The translations under genes were made by a program, and so were the position numbers. 64,000 nucleotides of DNA from Thermoplasmatales archaeon (GTDB lineage Archaea; Thermoplasmatota; Thermoplasmata; Thermoplasmatales; Thermoplasmataceae): assembly GCA_016806715.1 (NCBI GenBank), contig CP060531.1, positions 1,659,966 through 1,723,965 of the forward strand. The letters run 5' to 3'. Positions 35,625 to 43,763 of the stretch are shown piece after piece. The notes under the pieces were generated by a model that was not told the DNA's origin, made no database searches, and saw only the letters and a program-made list of their open reading frames with translations. How positions within the stretch are numbered: position 1 is the first letter of the stretch; every line of letters begins with the position of its first letter.

Positions 35625-36365
35625 TTATTTCCTGGAGAGCCTGAGAGTATTCATTCCCTTGTCAACGACTATTGACTGCCCATTGATACCGTATGCCATT
35701 TCGCTAAGAAGGAAAACAGACACATAGGCTACTTCAGTCGCTTCCATATCCGTTGTGTCTGAAATCTTGGCAAAATTAAATGGGAATGTCTTCCTGAACC
35801 TGTCTTCTCTGGAAACTGCTCCTGGAAGTACCGCGTTGACCCGTATATTGTATGGTTTTAGCATCTCCGCAGATTTACGTGTCATTTCTTCTATTGATTT
35901 CTTTGCAACAGTATAGGCGATACTCGACCCGGTAAAAATGGCCGGGGACGCACCTATATTCACGATTGATCCGCCCTTTTTCCTCATGGATTCCGAGAAC
36001 AACCTGATCACATTATACTGAGCGCCAACATTGCTGGTGAACATTTCCATCAGATCCGACTGTGGAGGAAAGTCCTTGCTGGTCTCCTCATATTTTCCTG
36101 GAGAGTTATAGACGACGTCGATACCCCCATAAAAATCAATTATCTTGTCTCTGATTTCCTTTATCGAATCCTCATTTGTGGCGTCTCCCTTGAATATCTT
36201 GATAGTGGAGGATTCCACAAGCCCAAAACTGCTTCCCGATCTGGATACCATAGCGATCTTTGCACCAAAATTTATCAGGAGTCTTGCCACAGCATTGCCC
36301 TGTCCAGGGCCGGCGCCCATGACAACTGCAACCTTACCAGCTAGTGACTCACGTATAACATCCAT
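35625..36365 (-). CDS. short-chain dehydrogenase/reductase
   Basis: NAD(P)-dependent Rossmann oxidoreductase. The cofactor loop is GAGPGQGNAVA (a variant of GxxxGxG), with VVYNSPG in place of NNAG, Ser in NIGAS and the catalytic pair in YTVAKK. 246 residues from ATG 36365. The frame extends to a TTG at 36419, but a TATA box at 36389-36396 lies 27 nt before ATG 36365, so the shorter leaderless start is preferred. The substrate is unknown. Divergent from the membrane protein gene at 36458. Confidence 0.88.
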   Translation of the reverse strand: MDVIRESLAGKVAVVMGAGPGQGNAVARLLINFGAKIAMVSRSGSSFGLVESSTIKIFKGDATNEDSIKEIRDKIIDFYGGIDVVYNSPGKYEETSKDFPPQSDLMEMFTSNVGAQYNVIRLFSESMRKKGGSIVNIGASPAIFTGSSIAYTVAKKSIEEMTRKSAEMLKPYNIRVNAVLPGAVSREDRFRKTFPFNFAKISDTTDMEATEVAYVSVFLLSEMAYGINGQSIVVDKGMNTLRLSRK

Positions 36366-36388
36366 GTTTCGGTAGAATATGTCTTGCG

Positions 36389-36396
36389 ATATAAAC
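36389..36396 (-). promoter_or_regulatory. TATA box for SDR gene
   Basis: The minus strand reads TTTATATC, centred 27 nt before ATG 36365; used here to choose that start over the upstream TTG. Confidence 0.55.
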
Positions 36397-36428
36397 TCTC
36401 GTCGCTTTTTCGACCACAATCTAAAAGA

Positions 36429-36438
36429 TTTTTATATT
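36429..36438 (+). promoter_or_regulatory. TATA box for the membrane protein at 36458
   Basis: TTTTTATATT centred 24 nt before ATG 36458 but ending 2 nt before ATG 36440. This places the transcription start near 36458 and makes the first ATG very unlikely. Confidence 0.55.
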
Positions 36439-36457
36439 CATGATCGATTTGCAGCAA

Positions 36458-36991
36458 ATGATATCGTTTGCGACCGCAAACAGCACTACATCATCATCAG
36501 GAAATGTTGAATCTTCGCTTTTCGTGATTGCGATCCTTGTATTGTTTGTAATAAGAAGGGTTTATCGCGGTATAAACGGGAGACAATTTCGTACTTCACG
36601 AGTTTTCATGATCCCTGCCATCTATACTCTGCTTTTGCTTTTTTCTTTCTTCTCAATCGATGTAAATTATCTGTATGATGCCTCGCTCCTTCTGCTGATC
36701 ATTCCCGGAATAGTTTTAGGTAATCGATTTGGCAATACCGTTAAATTTTTCGAAAAGGACAAGCAGATATTTTACAAGCGCTCACAGTTTATCATGGTTT
36801 TCTGGTTGGCGTCGCTTATTGTCAGGGAATCTCTTGTGCTGCTCTTCCCAACCGTTGTTGTGATCCTTCTTGGCGTCGATGCTCTTCTATCACTTACTAC
36901 TGGGCTCATAATCGGGGAGAGTATCCAGGTCCACCATGCATACAGAAAATATGTAGAGAATAATCACACTGACACAGAAACCAGTGAGTAA
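36458..36991 (+). CDS. five-helix membrane protein, CcdC/DUF1453-like
   Basis: 177 residues with hydrophobic segments at about 20-38, 53-70, 75-92, 120-137 and 140-160. A cytoplasmic loop carries FEKDKQIFYKRSQFIMVFW, reminiscent of the CcdC/DUF1453 family. The N-terminus is a Ser/Thr-rich 18-residue tail. The molecular role is unknown. The ATG at 36458 is chosen from the TATA box position; ATG 36440 would lie only 6 nt after the TATA centre. The C-terminal tail is hydrophilic. Confidence 0.65.
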   Translation: MISFATANSTTSSSGNVESSLFVIAILVLFVIRRVYRGINGRQFRTSRVFMIPAIYTLLLLFSFFSIDVNYLYDASLLLLIIPGIVLGNRFGNTVKFFEKDKQIFYKRSQFIMVFWLASLIVRESLVLLFPTVVVILLGVDALLSLTTGLIIGESIQVHHAYRKYVENNHTDTETSE

Positions 36992-37004
36992 CTTGAAGAT
37001 ATAT

Positions 37005-37901
37005 TCAGTTACTGCCGGTGCCCACAATTGATAAGTACTTTTCCTCAATTCCGCTGGACTCTTCAACGTCCCGTATTTTTGCTCCCCTGCTGACGAGGTC
37101 CCGGATAAGCACGTTGTTTGGTGTATCCCTTTCCACGCTGAAAATCGCTGTTTTACCCTCGTCCTCAATTAATGAATCTTTGCCGGTGAAGTCCATAGAT
37201 ACAGGCTCGTAAAAGCGAATACGCAGGCTTTTCTTGACATCATCTAAATCAGAATCATAAACAATTGAACCTTCATCAATTATGATGACCCGGTCACATA
37301 GCTCCTTGACTTCTGAAATGAGGTGAGTACTCAGGAGTATGATGCTTCTTCTTTCCTCTCTTATTTTGTTGAGTGTTCTCCTTATATCAGCCATTCCTCT
37401 TGGATCGAGGCCAAATGTCGGTTCATCCAGTATGATTACATCGGGGTTGTTGATCAGGGCAACGGCAAGTGCAAGTCGTTGCTTCATTCCCCTTGAGTAT
37501 GTTCCAGTCTTCCTGTTCAGGAAGTTTTTGACCTCAGTTATATTGCTGACCCTGTCTATTTCAGAAGTGCAAAATTCCTTGGTGCCACCCTTGATGCGGC
37601 ACACAAACATCATAGTTTCATACGCGGTTAGGTATGTATAGAACTCTGGTTGCTCAATTATGCTGCCAACCGTCCTAAGGGCAATAGAAGGGTCAGCTGA
37701 GACATTTGTTCCGTTGATCAGGACTTCGCCGGTGGATGGCTTGATTATGTTAGTGATAAGTTTCATCAGTGTTGTCTTCCCTGCACCGTTTGGGCCAAGT
37801 AAACCAATGCAACCGTTGGAATTCAGGGAAAGATTCACATTCTTCAGTGCTGCTATACTTCCGTAGTTCTTTGAAATACCTTTAATGTCAATCGAAGTCA
37901 T
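37005..37901 (-). CDS. ABC transporter ATP-binding protein
   Basis: Energises the permease encoded upstream. Walker A is GPNGAGKTT, the signature is YSRGMKQRLALA, Walker B is DVIILDEPTFGLDP and the switch His is in LLSTHLISEV. 298 residues, with the C-terminal ~80-residue extension typical of multidrug/ABC-2 type exporters. The start overlaps the permease stop (TAATG), preceded by GAGGTGA. The transported substrate is unknown; drug or lipid export is usual for the family. Confidence 0.92.
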   Translation of the reverse strand: MTSIDIKGISKNYGSIAALKNVNLSLNSNGCIGLLGPNGAGKTTLMKLITNIIKPSTGEVLINGTNVSADPSIALRTVGSIIEQPEFYTYLTAYETMMFVCRIKGGTKEFCTSEIDRVSNITEVKNFLNRKTGTYSRGMKQRLALAVALINNPDVIILDEPTFGLDPRGMADIRRTLNKIREERRSIILLSTHLISEVKELCDRVIIIDEGSIVYDSDLDDVKKSLRIRFYEPVSMDFTGKDSLIEDEGKTAIFSVERDTPNNVLIRDLVSRGAKIRDVEESSGIEEKYLSIVGTGSN

Positions 37902-38743
37902 TATTTCACCTCTTTTCTGTCAAAGAGTATAAGAGAACCTGCAATTGAAACAACGGTGTAAAGGATCATTACAAGTGCTGCGATTTCCGTTGGTCCGGTT
38001 CCCGCACCATTCAGGGAAATTGAAGTGCTTCCGGGTACTGTGGTGTTGAGATTTATGAAAACCCTTTCGATTATGGAAGCTGCATCGCTAAGAAGGAAGA
38101 AAGCATTGTAATTATAGAGGAAGTCGAGTATTATGTACAGTGCATTAAAAATAAGGTAATAAAGCAGGAAAACAGTGATATATGCATACATGTTCTTATT
38201 GAATATAGAGCTGATCAGGAAAGTGAACGCTGTTATTGAAATTATGAATAAGAGGAGAAGGAGATATGAGTAAAGAAAAACAATACCGGGGAAAGACCCG
38301 AAAAGAATCACATAGCTTAAAATCTCAAATACTATGTAAATGCTGACAATAATATATGACACGATAACGGCAGCAGTAAACTTGCCTATAAGTAGAGTAG
38401 ATCTCCTGATTGGAAGCGGGAATATATGGTAAGCTGTCTTATTTTCTATTTCACTTGAAACAGCCGGAGAACCAAAGAAAACAGCGGAAAAGACCGGGAG
38501 ATATGAGAGTACAAAAGCCCAGAGGTACAGGACCGCGCTCTCCTTTAGAGAAGAAGGAAGTGAGTTAAAAGATGTCCCGGCAAAGGATATGTGAAGGTTT
38601 CCTATGTATTTTAGTGTAAAATACGTCATAAGTGCAGAAATCAGAAGAGAAATGACAAACATCAGGTAAAAGCTTCTTGATCTGTAGTAATTACGAAAAT
38701 ACTGCCACATTACAATACTAAAGTTTCTTGTAACCTGAACCAT
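37901..38743 (-). CDS. ABC-2 type transporter permease
   Basis: 280 residues with six membrane spans: about 18-40, 72-95, 112-138, 145-175, 185-208 and 255-273. ENKTAYHIFPLPIRRSTLLIGKF, a conserved coupling region of ABC-2 permeases, is present. It is followed by the cognate ATPase with overlapping stop and start. A single ATPase and permease pair suggests that a dimer of each forms the exporter. Confidence 0.85.
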   Translation of the reverse strand: MVQVTRNFSIVMWQYFRNYYRSRSFYLMFVISLLISALMTYFTLKYIGNLHISFAGTSFNSLPSSLKESAVLYLWAFVLSYLPVFSAVFFGSPAVSSEIENKTAYHIFPLPIRRSTLLIGKFTAAVIVSYIIVSIYIVFEILSYVILFGSFPGIVFLYSYLLLLLFIISITAFTFLISSIFNKNMYAYITVFLLYYLIFNALYIILDFLYNYNAFFLLSDAASIIERVFINLNTTVPGSTSISLNGAGTGPTEIAALVMILYTVVSIAGSLILFDRKEVK

Positions 38744-39107
38744 AATACATCACTTATTCACGCACCGTGAGTCTTCACGTAAAACTTGATTGCTGTATGC
38801 TTATTAATCATGACTGTACAGTTCTCTGGGAAGGTCTCCTTTTGTTGGGCGTAGAGTTCACCATATGAAGGAAAATGACTCTAACCTCAATGGCATTCAG
38901 TCATGATTACCTGCAGAGTTCATAAACTCCATTTCGATATCGTGCTCAATCATTATCACAAAGGAATTTTTTTAGAAGAAAGTGTATCTTATGATAAAGA
39001 GGGATCAGTATTAGCAATTTATGCCCAAAGCACTCATAAAGAGCATTAAATTTTATTTTTGGGAAAAGGGGTCAAACAATCCAACTTGAAAAGAGTGGAA
39101 TCACATT
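38744..39107. other. intergenic region, no gene seen
   Basis: 364 nt, AT-rich towards 39000-39060. I found no ORF with a supporting start signal, no tRNA and no repeat. It marks the transition from core genes to the accessory stretch at 39-50 kb. Confidence 0.4.
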
Positions 39108-39248
39108 TCAGAAGAATTCGTACCGGTTGACCATGTCCCTCCATTCCTCCGGCTTTATACTAAACTCTCTACATATTTCAGGAACTTCAACACCCTGCTT
39201 CAAAAGTTTTCTTATCCTTTTGACATCCCTTCTCTTAAGTTCTGCCAT
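39108..39248 (-). CDS. 46-residue helix-turn-helix-like micro-protein
   Basis: A short frame with an ATG at 39248, an AGGTGA Shine-Dalgarno 9 nt upstream and a TGA stop. The sequence is basic at the N-terminus (AELKRRDVKRIRKLLKQG), followed by VEVPEICREFSIKPEEW. That pattern resembles the helix-turn-helix of resolvase or transposase DNA-binding domains. It could be an excised DNA-binding module, a small regulator or a transposase relic. It lies between an intergenic region and the unrecognised gene at 39331 on the same strand. Confidence 0.5.
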   Translation of the reverse strand: MAELKRRDVKRIRKLLKQGVEVPEICREFSIKPEEWRDMVNRYEFF

Positions 39249-39330
39249 GGAATTACTTCACCTGAGTTACCAGTGCTATTCCATATCTAATCTTTTCTAT
39301 TTGCGTCCAGGTTGCAGTGAGTCATAAGCT

Positions 39331-40347
39331 TCAGTCGACGATGTTGACAAGCTTTCCCGCGTTTGACATGTTTATCTTCCACTCTGGAAACGTCTTCAGG
39401 GTTTCGGAGATCACCGATAGGAAATTCTGCATTTCCCCTTCAGGCACAACAAAATCCATGGACATCCTTTTACCATCATAACCCTGTACCTTTGAAAACA
39501 TAGGGATAAAAGCCTCTGCGGTCTTCTTCCTGAAAAATTCCAGGACGTCATTTTTTGCTGGTCCTTCATAGAGGTTTTCTCCACCTGAAATTTTATCAAT
39601 ACTACCGTTCAATTGATCTAATGGTGAGTTAACGGCATAGAGTCCTCGAACCAGGTCATCGGAAGTGAATTTGATCTCCCTGATCCATTTGCCAGAAAGA
39701 GGAGGTTCCTCTGCTTTTTTAGAGGACTCAGGAGGCTCACTCTCCAGGGAAAAATAAAACAAGGGAATTCTTTCGTCTATCTTCTTTAAGGTCGAGATCA
39801 ATCCTCCTCCTTTACCAATGTATTCGAGGCTGATCTTGCTCGTTTTCTTTAAAATTGACACAACCTCGTTAGACACTTCTTCCAGAAAATTCCTGTGAAA
39901 TCTCACCCTTGTATATAGGGTGCCATTGTCAAGTGAAATCTCATCCAGAATGACTGATGGTATTTTCAGGAATGATCTAAGGTAGCTGAGTTCATTGATT
40001 ACAGAATCCGAAAGTTCAACGATCCATGTGGATCCCAGATTTTTCGCTCCTATGGAGTCCAGGTAGATCTTCACGTTCCTGTTTTGAGTAAGTTCATTAT
40101 CGAGGAAGAATAAGATGCTGATCTTATTAGCGTCAACAAAGGCAGTGCATGGGACTTTCAGACCCAATTTCTGGCTAAGGTCCAGCAACCCATATTCATC
40201 TCTGAATGCTACGACGCACTGCATGTCTAGAAGTTGATCGACATCTCTGATTAGCATAGGCGTAGTATAGTCTGCACCAGTAAATCTGTTCCACCGGTGG
40301 GAATGAATTTTCTTCGGCATAGTACAAGGGAATCTAACTATTGACAT
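39331..40347 (-). CDS. unrecognised 338-residue protein of accessory region
   Basis: Soluble alpha/beta protein without membrane spans. The N-terminus HSHRWNRFTGADY contains a His/Arg/Trp-rich tract; the centre has alternating strands and helices, and the stretch around 215-225 is Ser/Glu/Pro-rich, probably a linker between two domains (about 1-210 and 228-338). No family or catalytic motif is recognised. Its location next to IS remnants and an integrase remnant suggests it may belong to an integrated element. Confidence 0.5.
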   Translation of the reverse strand: MSIVRFPCTMPKKIHSHRWNRFTGADYTTPMLIRDVDQLLDMQCVVAFRDEYGLLDLSQKLGLKVPCTAFVDANKISILFFLDNELTQNRNVKIYLDSIGAKNLGSTWIVELSDSVINELSYLRSFLKIPSVILDEISLDNGTLYTRVRFHRNFLEEVSNEVVSILKKTSKISLEYIGKGGGLISTLKKIDERIPLFYFSLESEPPESSKKAEEPPLSGKWIREIKFTSDDLVRGLYAVNSPLDQLNGSIDKISGGENLYEGPAKNDVLEFFRKKTAEAFIPMFSKVQGYDGKRMSMDFVVPEGEMQNFLSVISETLKTFPEWKINMSNAGKLVNIVD

Positions 40348-40592
40348 GCACTGTTAGATACCTTGATATTCTGCGGAGTTGACACAATGATTGTGCAGAG
40401 AGAATGGATGCAAAATGAGGATTTTCCTGTATTTGAAATGATTCTTGCTTTCAGCATCTCATCGTAATTCAGGGATTATTGAACATTAGACTGGAATGCA
40501 TTTGTTGACGGTGATCTGCAACAAAAAAGGCGAAATTAATTCATGTTTGCATTAAGGAATTAAAATTTTATATAAATCACTTATTTTGCTAT

Positions 40593-41171
40593 GTGGAAGA
40601 AGACGGTCAGAATGGTTATCATAGCATAATCAAGAGAATAGAGGAAATGAATAGATACCGTGGACTTCTCGAGCTTCAGGAAGAAATCTCAAAGATGCAT
40701 GGTAGGTATCCGTTCTCAGTATACGCAAACATCAAGGGGCGGTTATCGGAAAAACTGAGGGTATTCGAGGATCCTGATTGTGCTGAGGTTGGCCTCAAGA
40801 TACTATTTATGAATGGATCTAGGATCAACGTCGAGGAAGCAGACTGCTTAAACGCAAGAGATCGCGGGATGAAGTTACCAAACTATCTCTTCATAAAATA
40901 CCCAAATGCAGTGGATTTCGAGATTCCATCTATCGCAAAGGGACCGATGAGGCATGTTGAAGTCTCTCATGATGAAGGCGAAACAAAGAAAACCAAGGAT
41001 TTCTACATAGCTGTGGATGTTTTCAAGTCAAGGGTGGAATACATGATTAGACTTGTAGACAGGATGGAAGCACTGTATGCAGGAATGATTCCTGCCATAG
41101 TGGATATAATAAGGGAAATCGGTAAAAGTCTGAGGGAGCTCTACAGGCGGCTTGTTGCTATAAGGGCATAA
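40593..41171 (+). CDS. unrecognised 192-residue protein, leaderless GTG start
   Basis: Helical N-terminus (about 10-65), a middle beta-rich part with LPNYLFIKYPNAVDFEIPS, and a long amphipathic C-terminal helix (about 140-190) that may mediate oligomerisation. No known motif. TATA box TTTATATAAA (40567-40576) lies 22 nt before the GTG, indicating a leaderless transcript. Placement in the accessory segment suggests a mobile-element cargo gene, but that is only context. Confidence 0.5.
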   Translation: MEEDGQNGYHSIIKRIEEMNRYRGLLELQEEISKMHGRYPFSVYANIKGRLSEKLRVFEDPDCAEVGLKILFMNGSRINVEEADCLNARDRGMKLPNYLFIKYPNAVDFEIPSIAKGPMRHVEVSHDEGETKKTKDFYIAVDVFKSRVEYMIRLVDRMEALYAGMIPAIVDIIREIGKSLRELYRRLVAIRA

Positions 41172-41372
41172 ACCGGAGGAGCGGCCACAAAATCGGGTCC
41201 ACGAAACAATCTTTACCAAAATTATTACATCAACTTATAAACCGGCGGAAGTCGGGTCGAAAGGTTTAATCTTTGTTACACTCCAGAGTTCTTTGGCAGG
41301 AACATATCTGGCGTATTCAGCTCATTAAGGAGTACATAACACTTCATAATGGTTTACAGTAAATTCTGAACT

Positions 41373-41876
41373 GTGTATGAGAAACCGGGGATACAGGTCC
41401 TAGAAAGAACGAGAGGATATGTGAGGACAGACGGTGGAAAGGTTGTGAGGGGATTCAAGTACACAAACGGGAGAAACGGCACCTTGAATCTCTTTGCTGC
41501 ACCGAACATAATGACCAGCATGGTAAATTCAAAGACAACTAAGACAAAGAAGAGACCGGACATTCTCAGGGTCGATGAGATACATGTCGTACTTGAAAAA
41601 TACTGCACACATAAGAGACGTGATGAATGGCTGTCGGCACATCCCAATGCGAAATTCCATTATACACCAACATCAGCAAATTGGCTGAACATGGTAGAGA
41701 TATTCTTTTCCATACTTTCAAGAGAAACATTAAAGGGATCAAGTTTCAGAATCACAGATGCACTTTCATAGGCAATAGCTGCATTTGTGAATGAACATAA
41801 CAAAAAGGCAAAACCATTCGTCTGGAGGAAGAGAGATGTAAAGGGTTCTCAACTTAGGAATACTATCGTGAATTAA
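41373..41876 (+). pseudogene. IS630-family transposase remnant
   Basis: The C-terminal part of a DDE transposase of the IS630 type: EKPGIQVLERTRGYV, HVVLEKYCTHKRRDEW and TPTSANWLNMVEIFFSIL carry the last two acidic residues of the DDE triad. Against the family pattern there is an internal deletion between KKRPDILR and VDEIHVVL. A TAG stop at 41769-41771 interrupts the frame, after which it stays open with AIAAFVNEHNKKAKPFVWRK to a TAA at 41876. The N-terminal half is absent, so it is inactive. Confidence 0.8.
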
Positions 41877-41899
41877 CCAATTAAGCACTAGTCAATTCT

Positions 41900-42439
41900 T
41901 CAGGAGAATTTGACATTAAGTGATATCACTTTCTTCTGACCTGGAATATGATAAGGCCCTAACATAGACTCTCCCAATAGTGATATTTTGACTACGCCTG
42001 AACTTGCATTATTCTCCATTATCAATGCATTGAACTGTATAATTATGGTGTATGATCCGTTGGAATTGACGATTTCGAAATGGTGAGTTGTTATGTTTTC
42101 ACCAGATGAAGGGATGTAAACAGCATTAACAATATTCAATGCGCTCCCACTGAAAATTCCTGAAAGATTTTGCCCTGTTTTAATGATATTAACAACAATT
42201 GAGTAATCATAACCATTTGCAACGTGATTATTTGGTCCGTTGATCCACGCAAAATAAGTGGAGTTTGTGCCAAGCGATGAAATCACAAATGAAGCATTCT
42301 CACCAAAGGGATCATAATTCTCTTTGGAGGTTGATATGACAGATGTACGCAGATTTACGGGTTCTGTAGCAATTTCGTAAGAGCTAAGCAATAGAATTAC
42401 TATGATTATTAGTACTCCCACTAAAACTGGCTTTTTCAT
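41900..42439 (-). CDS. secreted or membrane-anchored protein, unknown
   Basis: 179 residues. A Lys-Lys start is followed by a strongly hydrophobic helix (about residues 5-24), then an Asn/Ser/Thr/Gly-rich beta-type ectodomain with several NxS/T sequons. This looks like a surface protein with an N-terminal anchor or signal peptide; there is no lipobox cysteine. No family is recognised. Given the secretion-ATPase/TadC cluster 1.3 kb away, a pilin-like or surface role is conceivable but unsupported. Confidence 0.55.
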   Translation of the reverse strand: MKKPVLVGVLIIIVILLLSSYEIATEPVNLRTSVISTSKENYDPFGENASFVISSLGTNSTYFAWINGPNNHVANGYDYSIVVNIIKTGQNLSGIFSGSALNIVNAVYIPSSGENITTHHFEIVNSNGSYTIIIQFNALIMENNASSGVVKISLLGESMLGPYHIPGQKKVISLNVKFS

Positions 42440-42544
42440 ATTGAAACGTCCGTCATTTTTTACTCATTTAAATCTGTTTATTAGAATTTTGTCATCTTAT
42501 TAACTTACTTTCCGCACTTTTCAAAAGCATTTTTTTTCGAATAA

Positions 42545-42838
42545 TTAAGCCGGCCGGAATCTATTCTCCTCAATGTGCAGGAGGGAGAGTATTTTCCGTT
42601 GTGTATTCGATATATCTGTGCTAACATGCTTTACCTCCATGCCATCCACAAGGATGTGGTTGAGCAGTATGTTGTCGAACTTCGAAAGTATCCTGTATGC
42701 CGTGGTAGATGAACATTCCCTCTCCTCGAAGTACACAGGAATGCTTGAAATCCCCTGATCCTTCATGCTGATCCTCACATCCCTCTCTATCAGTGCCTGA
42801 ATGATCATGGCAACGAAAAAGAGGTAGAGGAATGCCTA
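42545..42838 (-). pseudogene. C-terminal remnant of an IS4/IS1634-like transposase
   Basis: About 98 residues ending at a TAA/TGA-type stop near 42545. The N-terminal stretch AFLYLFFVAMIIQALIERD resembles the hydrophobic segment that follows the EKAF..LK motif in DDE_Tnp_1 transposases, and the rest is the tail. An in-frame stop lies just upstream, so nothing before it is coding. It resembles, but is not identical to, the transposase at 48410-49745, so it derives from a different element of the same family. It abuts the integrase remnant. Confidence 0.6.
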
Positions 42839-42889
42839 TGTGCGTACAACATTCTTGAAAAGCAGGATCAAGAGCATTGAGCCGGTTAG

Positions 42890-43549
42890 AGAAAGGACAG
42901 GATCGAATACCTTCACGAGACCAAGAACAAATCGTTCCGCAAGAAAGCTTTTGATGCTGAGCAGGTTGAACTCCTGGTCAGCAGGACAAACGGGCAGACG
43001 CTTGAGGATAAGAGAAACCACGCAATGATACTGCTTGCGCAGAACACCGGCTTGCGAAGGGCAGAAATCTGCAGCCTGAAAGTCTCCGACGTCCACCGCT
43101 ACCATATTACGGTGATATCAGGGAAGGGAGAGAAAGACCGGGACGTCTACATAGACGAGAAAACACGGGAAACCGTTCTCGCTTATGCAGCGATCAGGAA
43201 CTGCCAGTCGTCGCCTTACCTGTTCACAACTAAGAAGGGTCGGATCACGCCGGAATACATGGGATCCATCGCCCTTGACATCAAGAACAGGACTGGAATA
43301 CAGGAGTTCGGCTGGCACAAGTGCCGCCATACATACGCGAAAAACATGATCAGGAATGACGTGGATCTCGAAACCCTGCGGCAAATGCTCGGTCACGAAG
43401 ACCTTGACACGACGGGCATCTACGCAGAGCTTGATACAGGAGAGGCAATAGAGCGTGTCATGAACAAGAACGTGAAGTTCTACCAAGAGAGAGGAAGGTT
43501 CAAATCCTCCAAACCCTGGACCGATGTCAATGGACTGGCGGGGATTTGA
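42890..43549 (+). pseudogene. tyrosine recombinase (integrase) remnant overlapping tRNA-Ala
   Basis: The catalytic domain of an XerC/D-like or phage/plasmid integrase: TGLRRAEICSLKV (Arg I), HKCRH (His-x-x-Arg), GHEDLDTTGIYAEL (His and nucleophile Tyr). The core-binding N-domain is lost; an in-frame TAG at 42887-42889 precedes the first recognisable residues. An internal ATG at 43025 could give a 174-residue catalytic-domain protein. The last 19 nt of the gene are the antisense of the 3' end of tRNA-Ala, as in elements that integrate into tRNA genes. Confidence 0.8.
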
Positions 43550-43602
43550 ACCCCGGGCCTCTTCCATGCCAAGGAAGCGATCTACCTCTGATCTACCAGC
43601 CC
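43531..43602 (-). tRNA. tRNA-Ala (anticodon GGC)
   Basis: 72 nt forming a complete cloverleaf: acceptor GGGCTGG / CCAGTCC with the G3-U70 pair that identifies alanine tRNAs, D-stem GATC/GATC, anticodon stem CTTCC/GGAAG with loop TTGGCAT (anticodon GGC), and T-stem CGGGG/CCCCG with loop TTCAAAT. Discriminator A; CCA is not encoded. There is no intron. Its 3' end is shared with an integrase remnant, marking it as an integration site. Confidence 0.95.
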
Positions 43603-43763
43603 AGAAAAGCAAGACACCCATTAATAGGAGGTTTTTAAAATTTTGTCATGAATTTCATTTCTAAATGATGTTTATCAACATTCCACGTAAATCAGATAGG
43701 GACATACATTAAATATTTATATGAGGGAAGAGACTATTTGGTGCAACCATGTGAGGGCATAGT

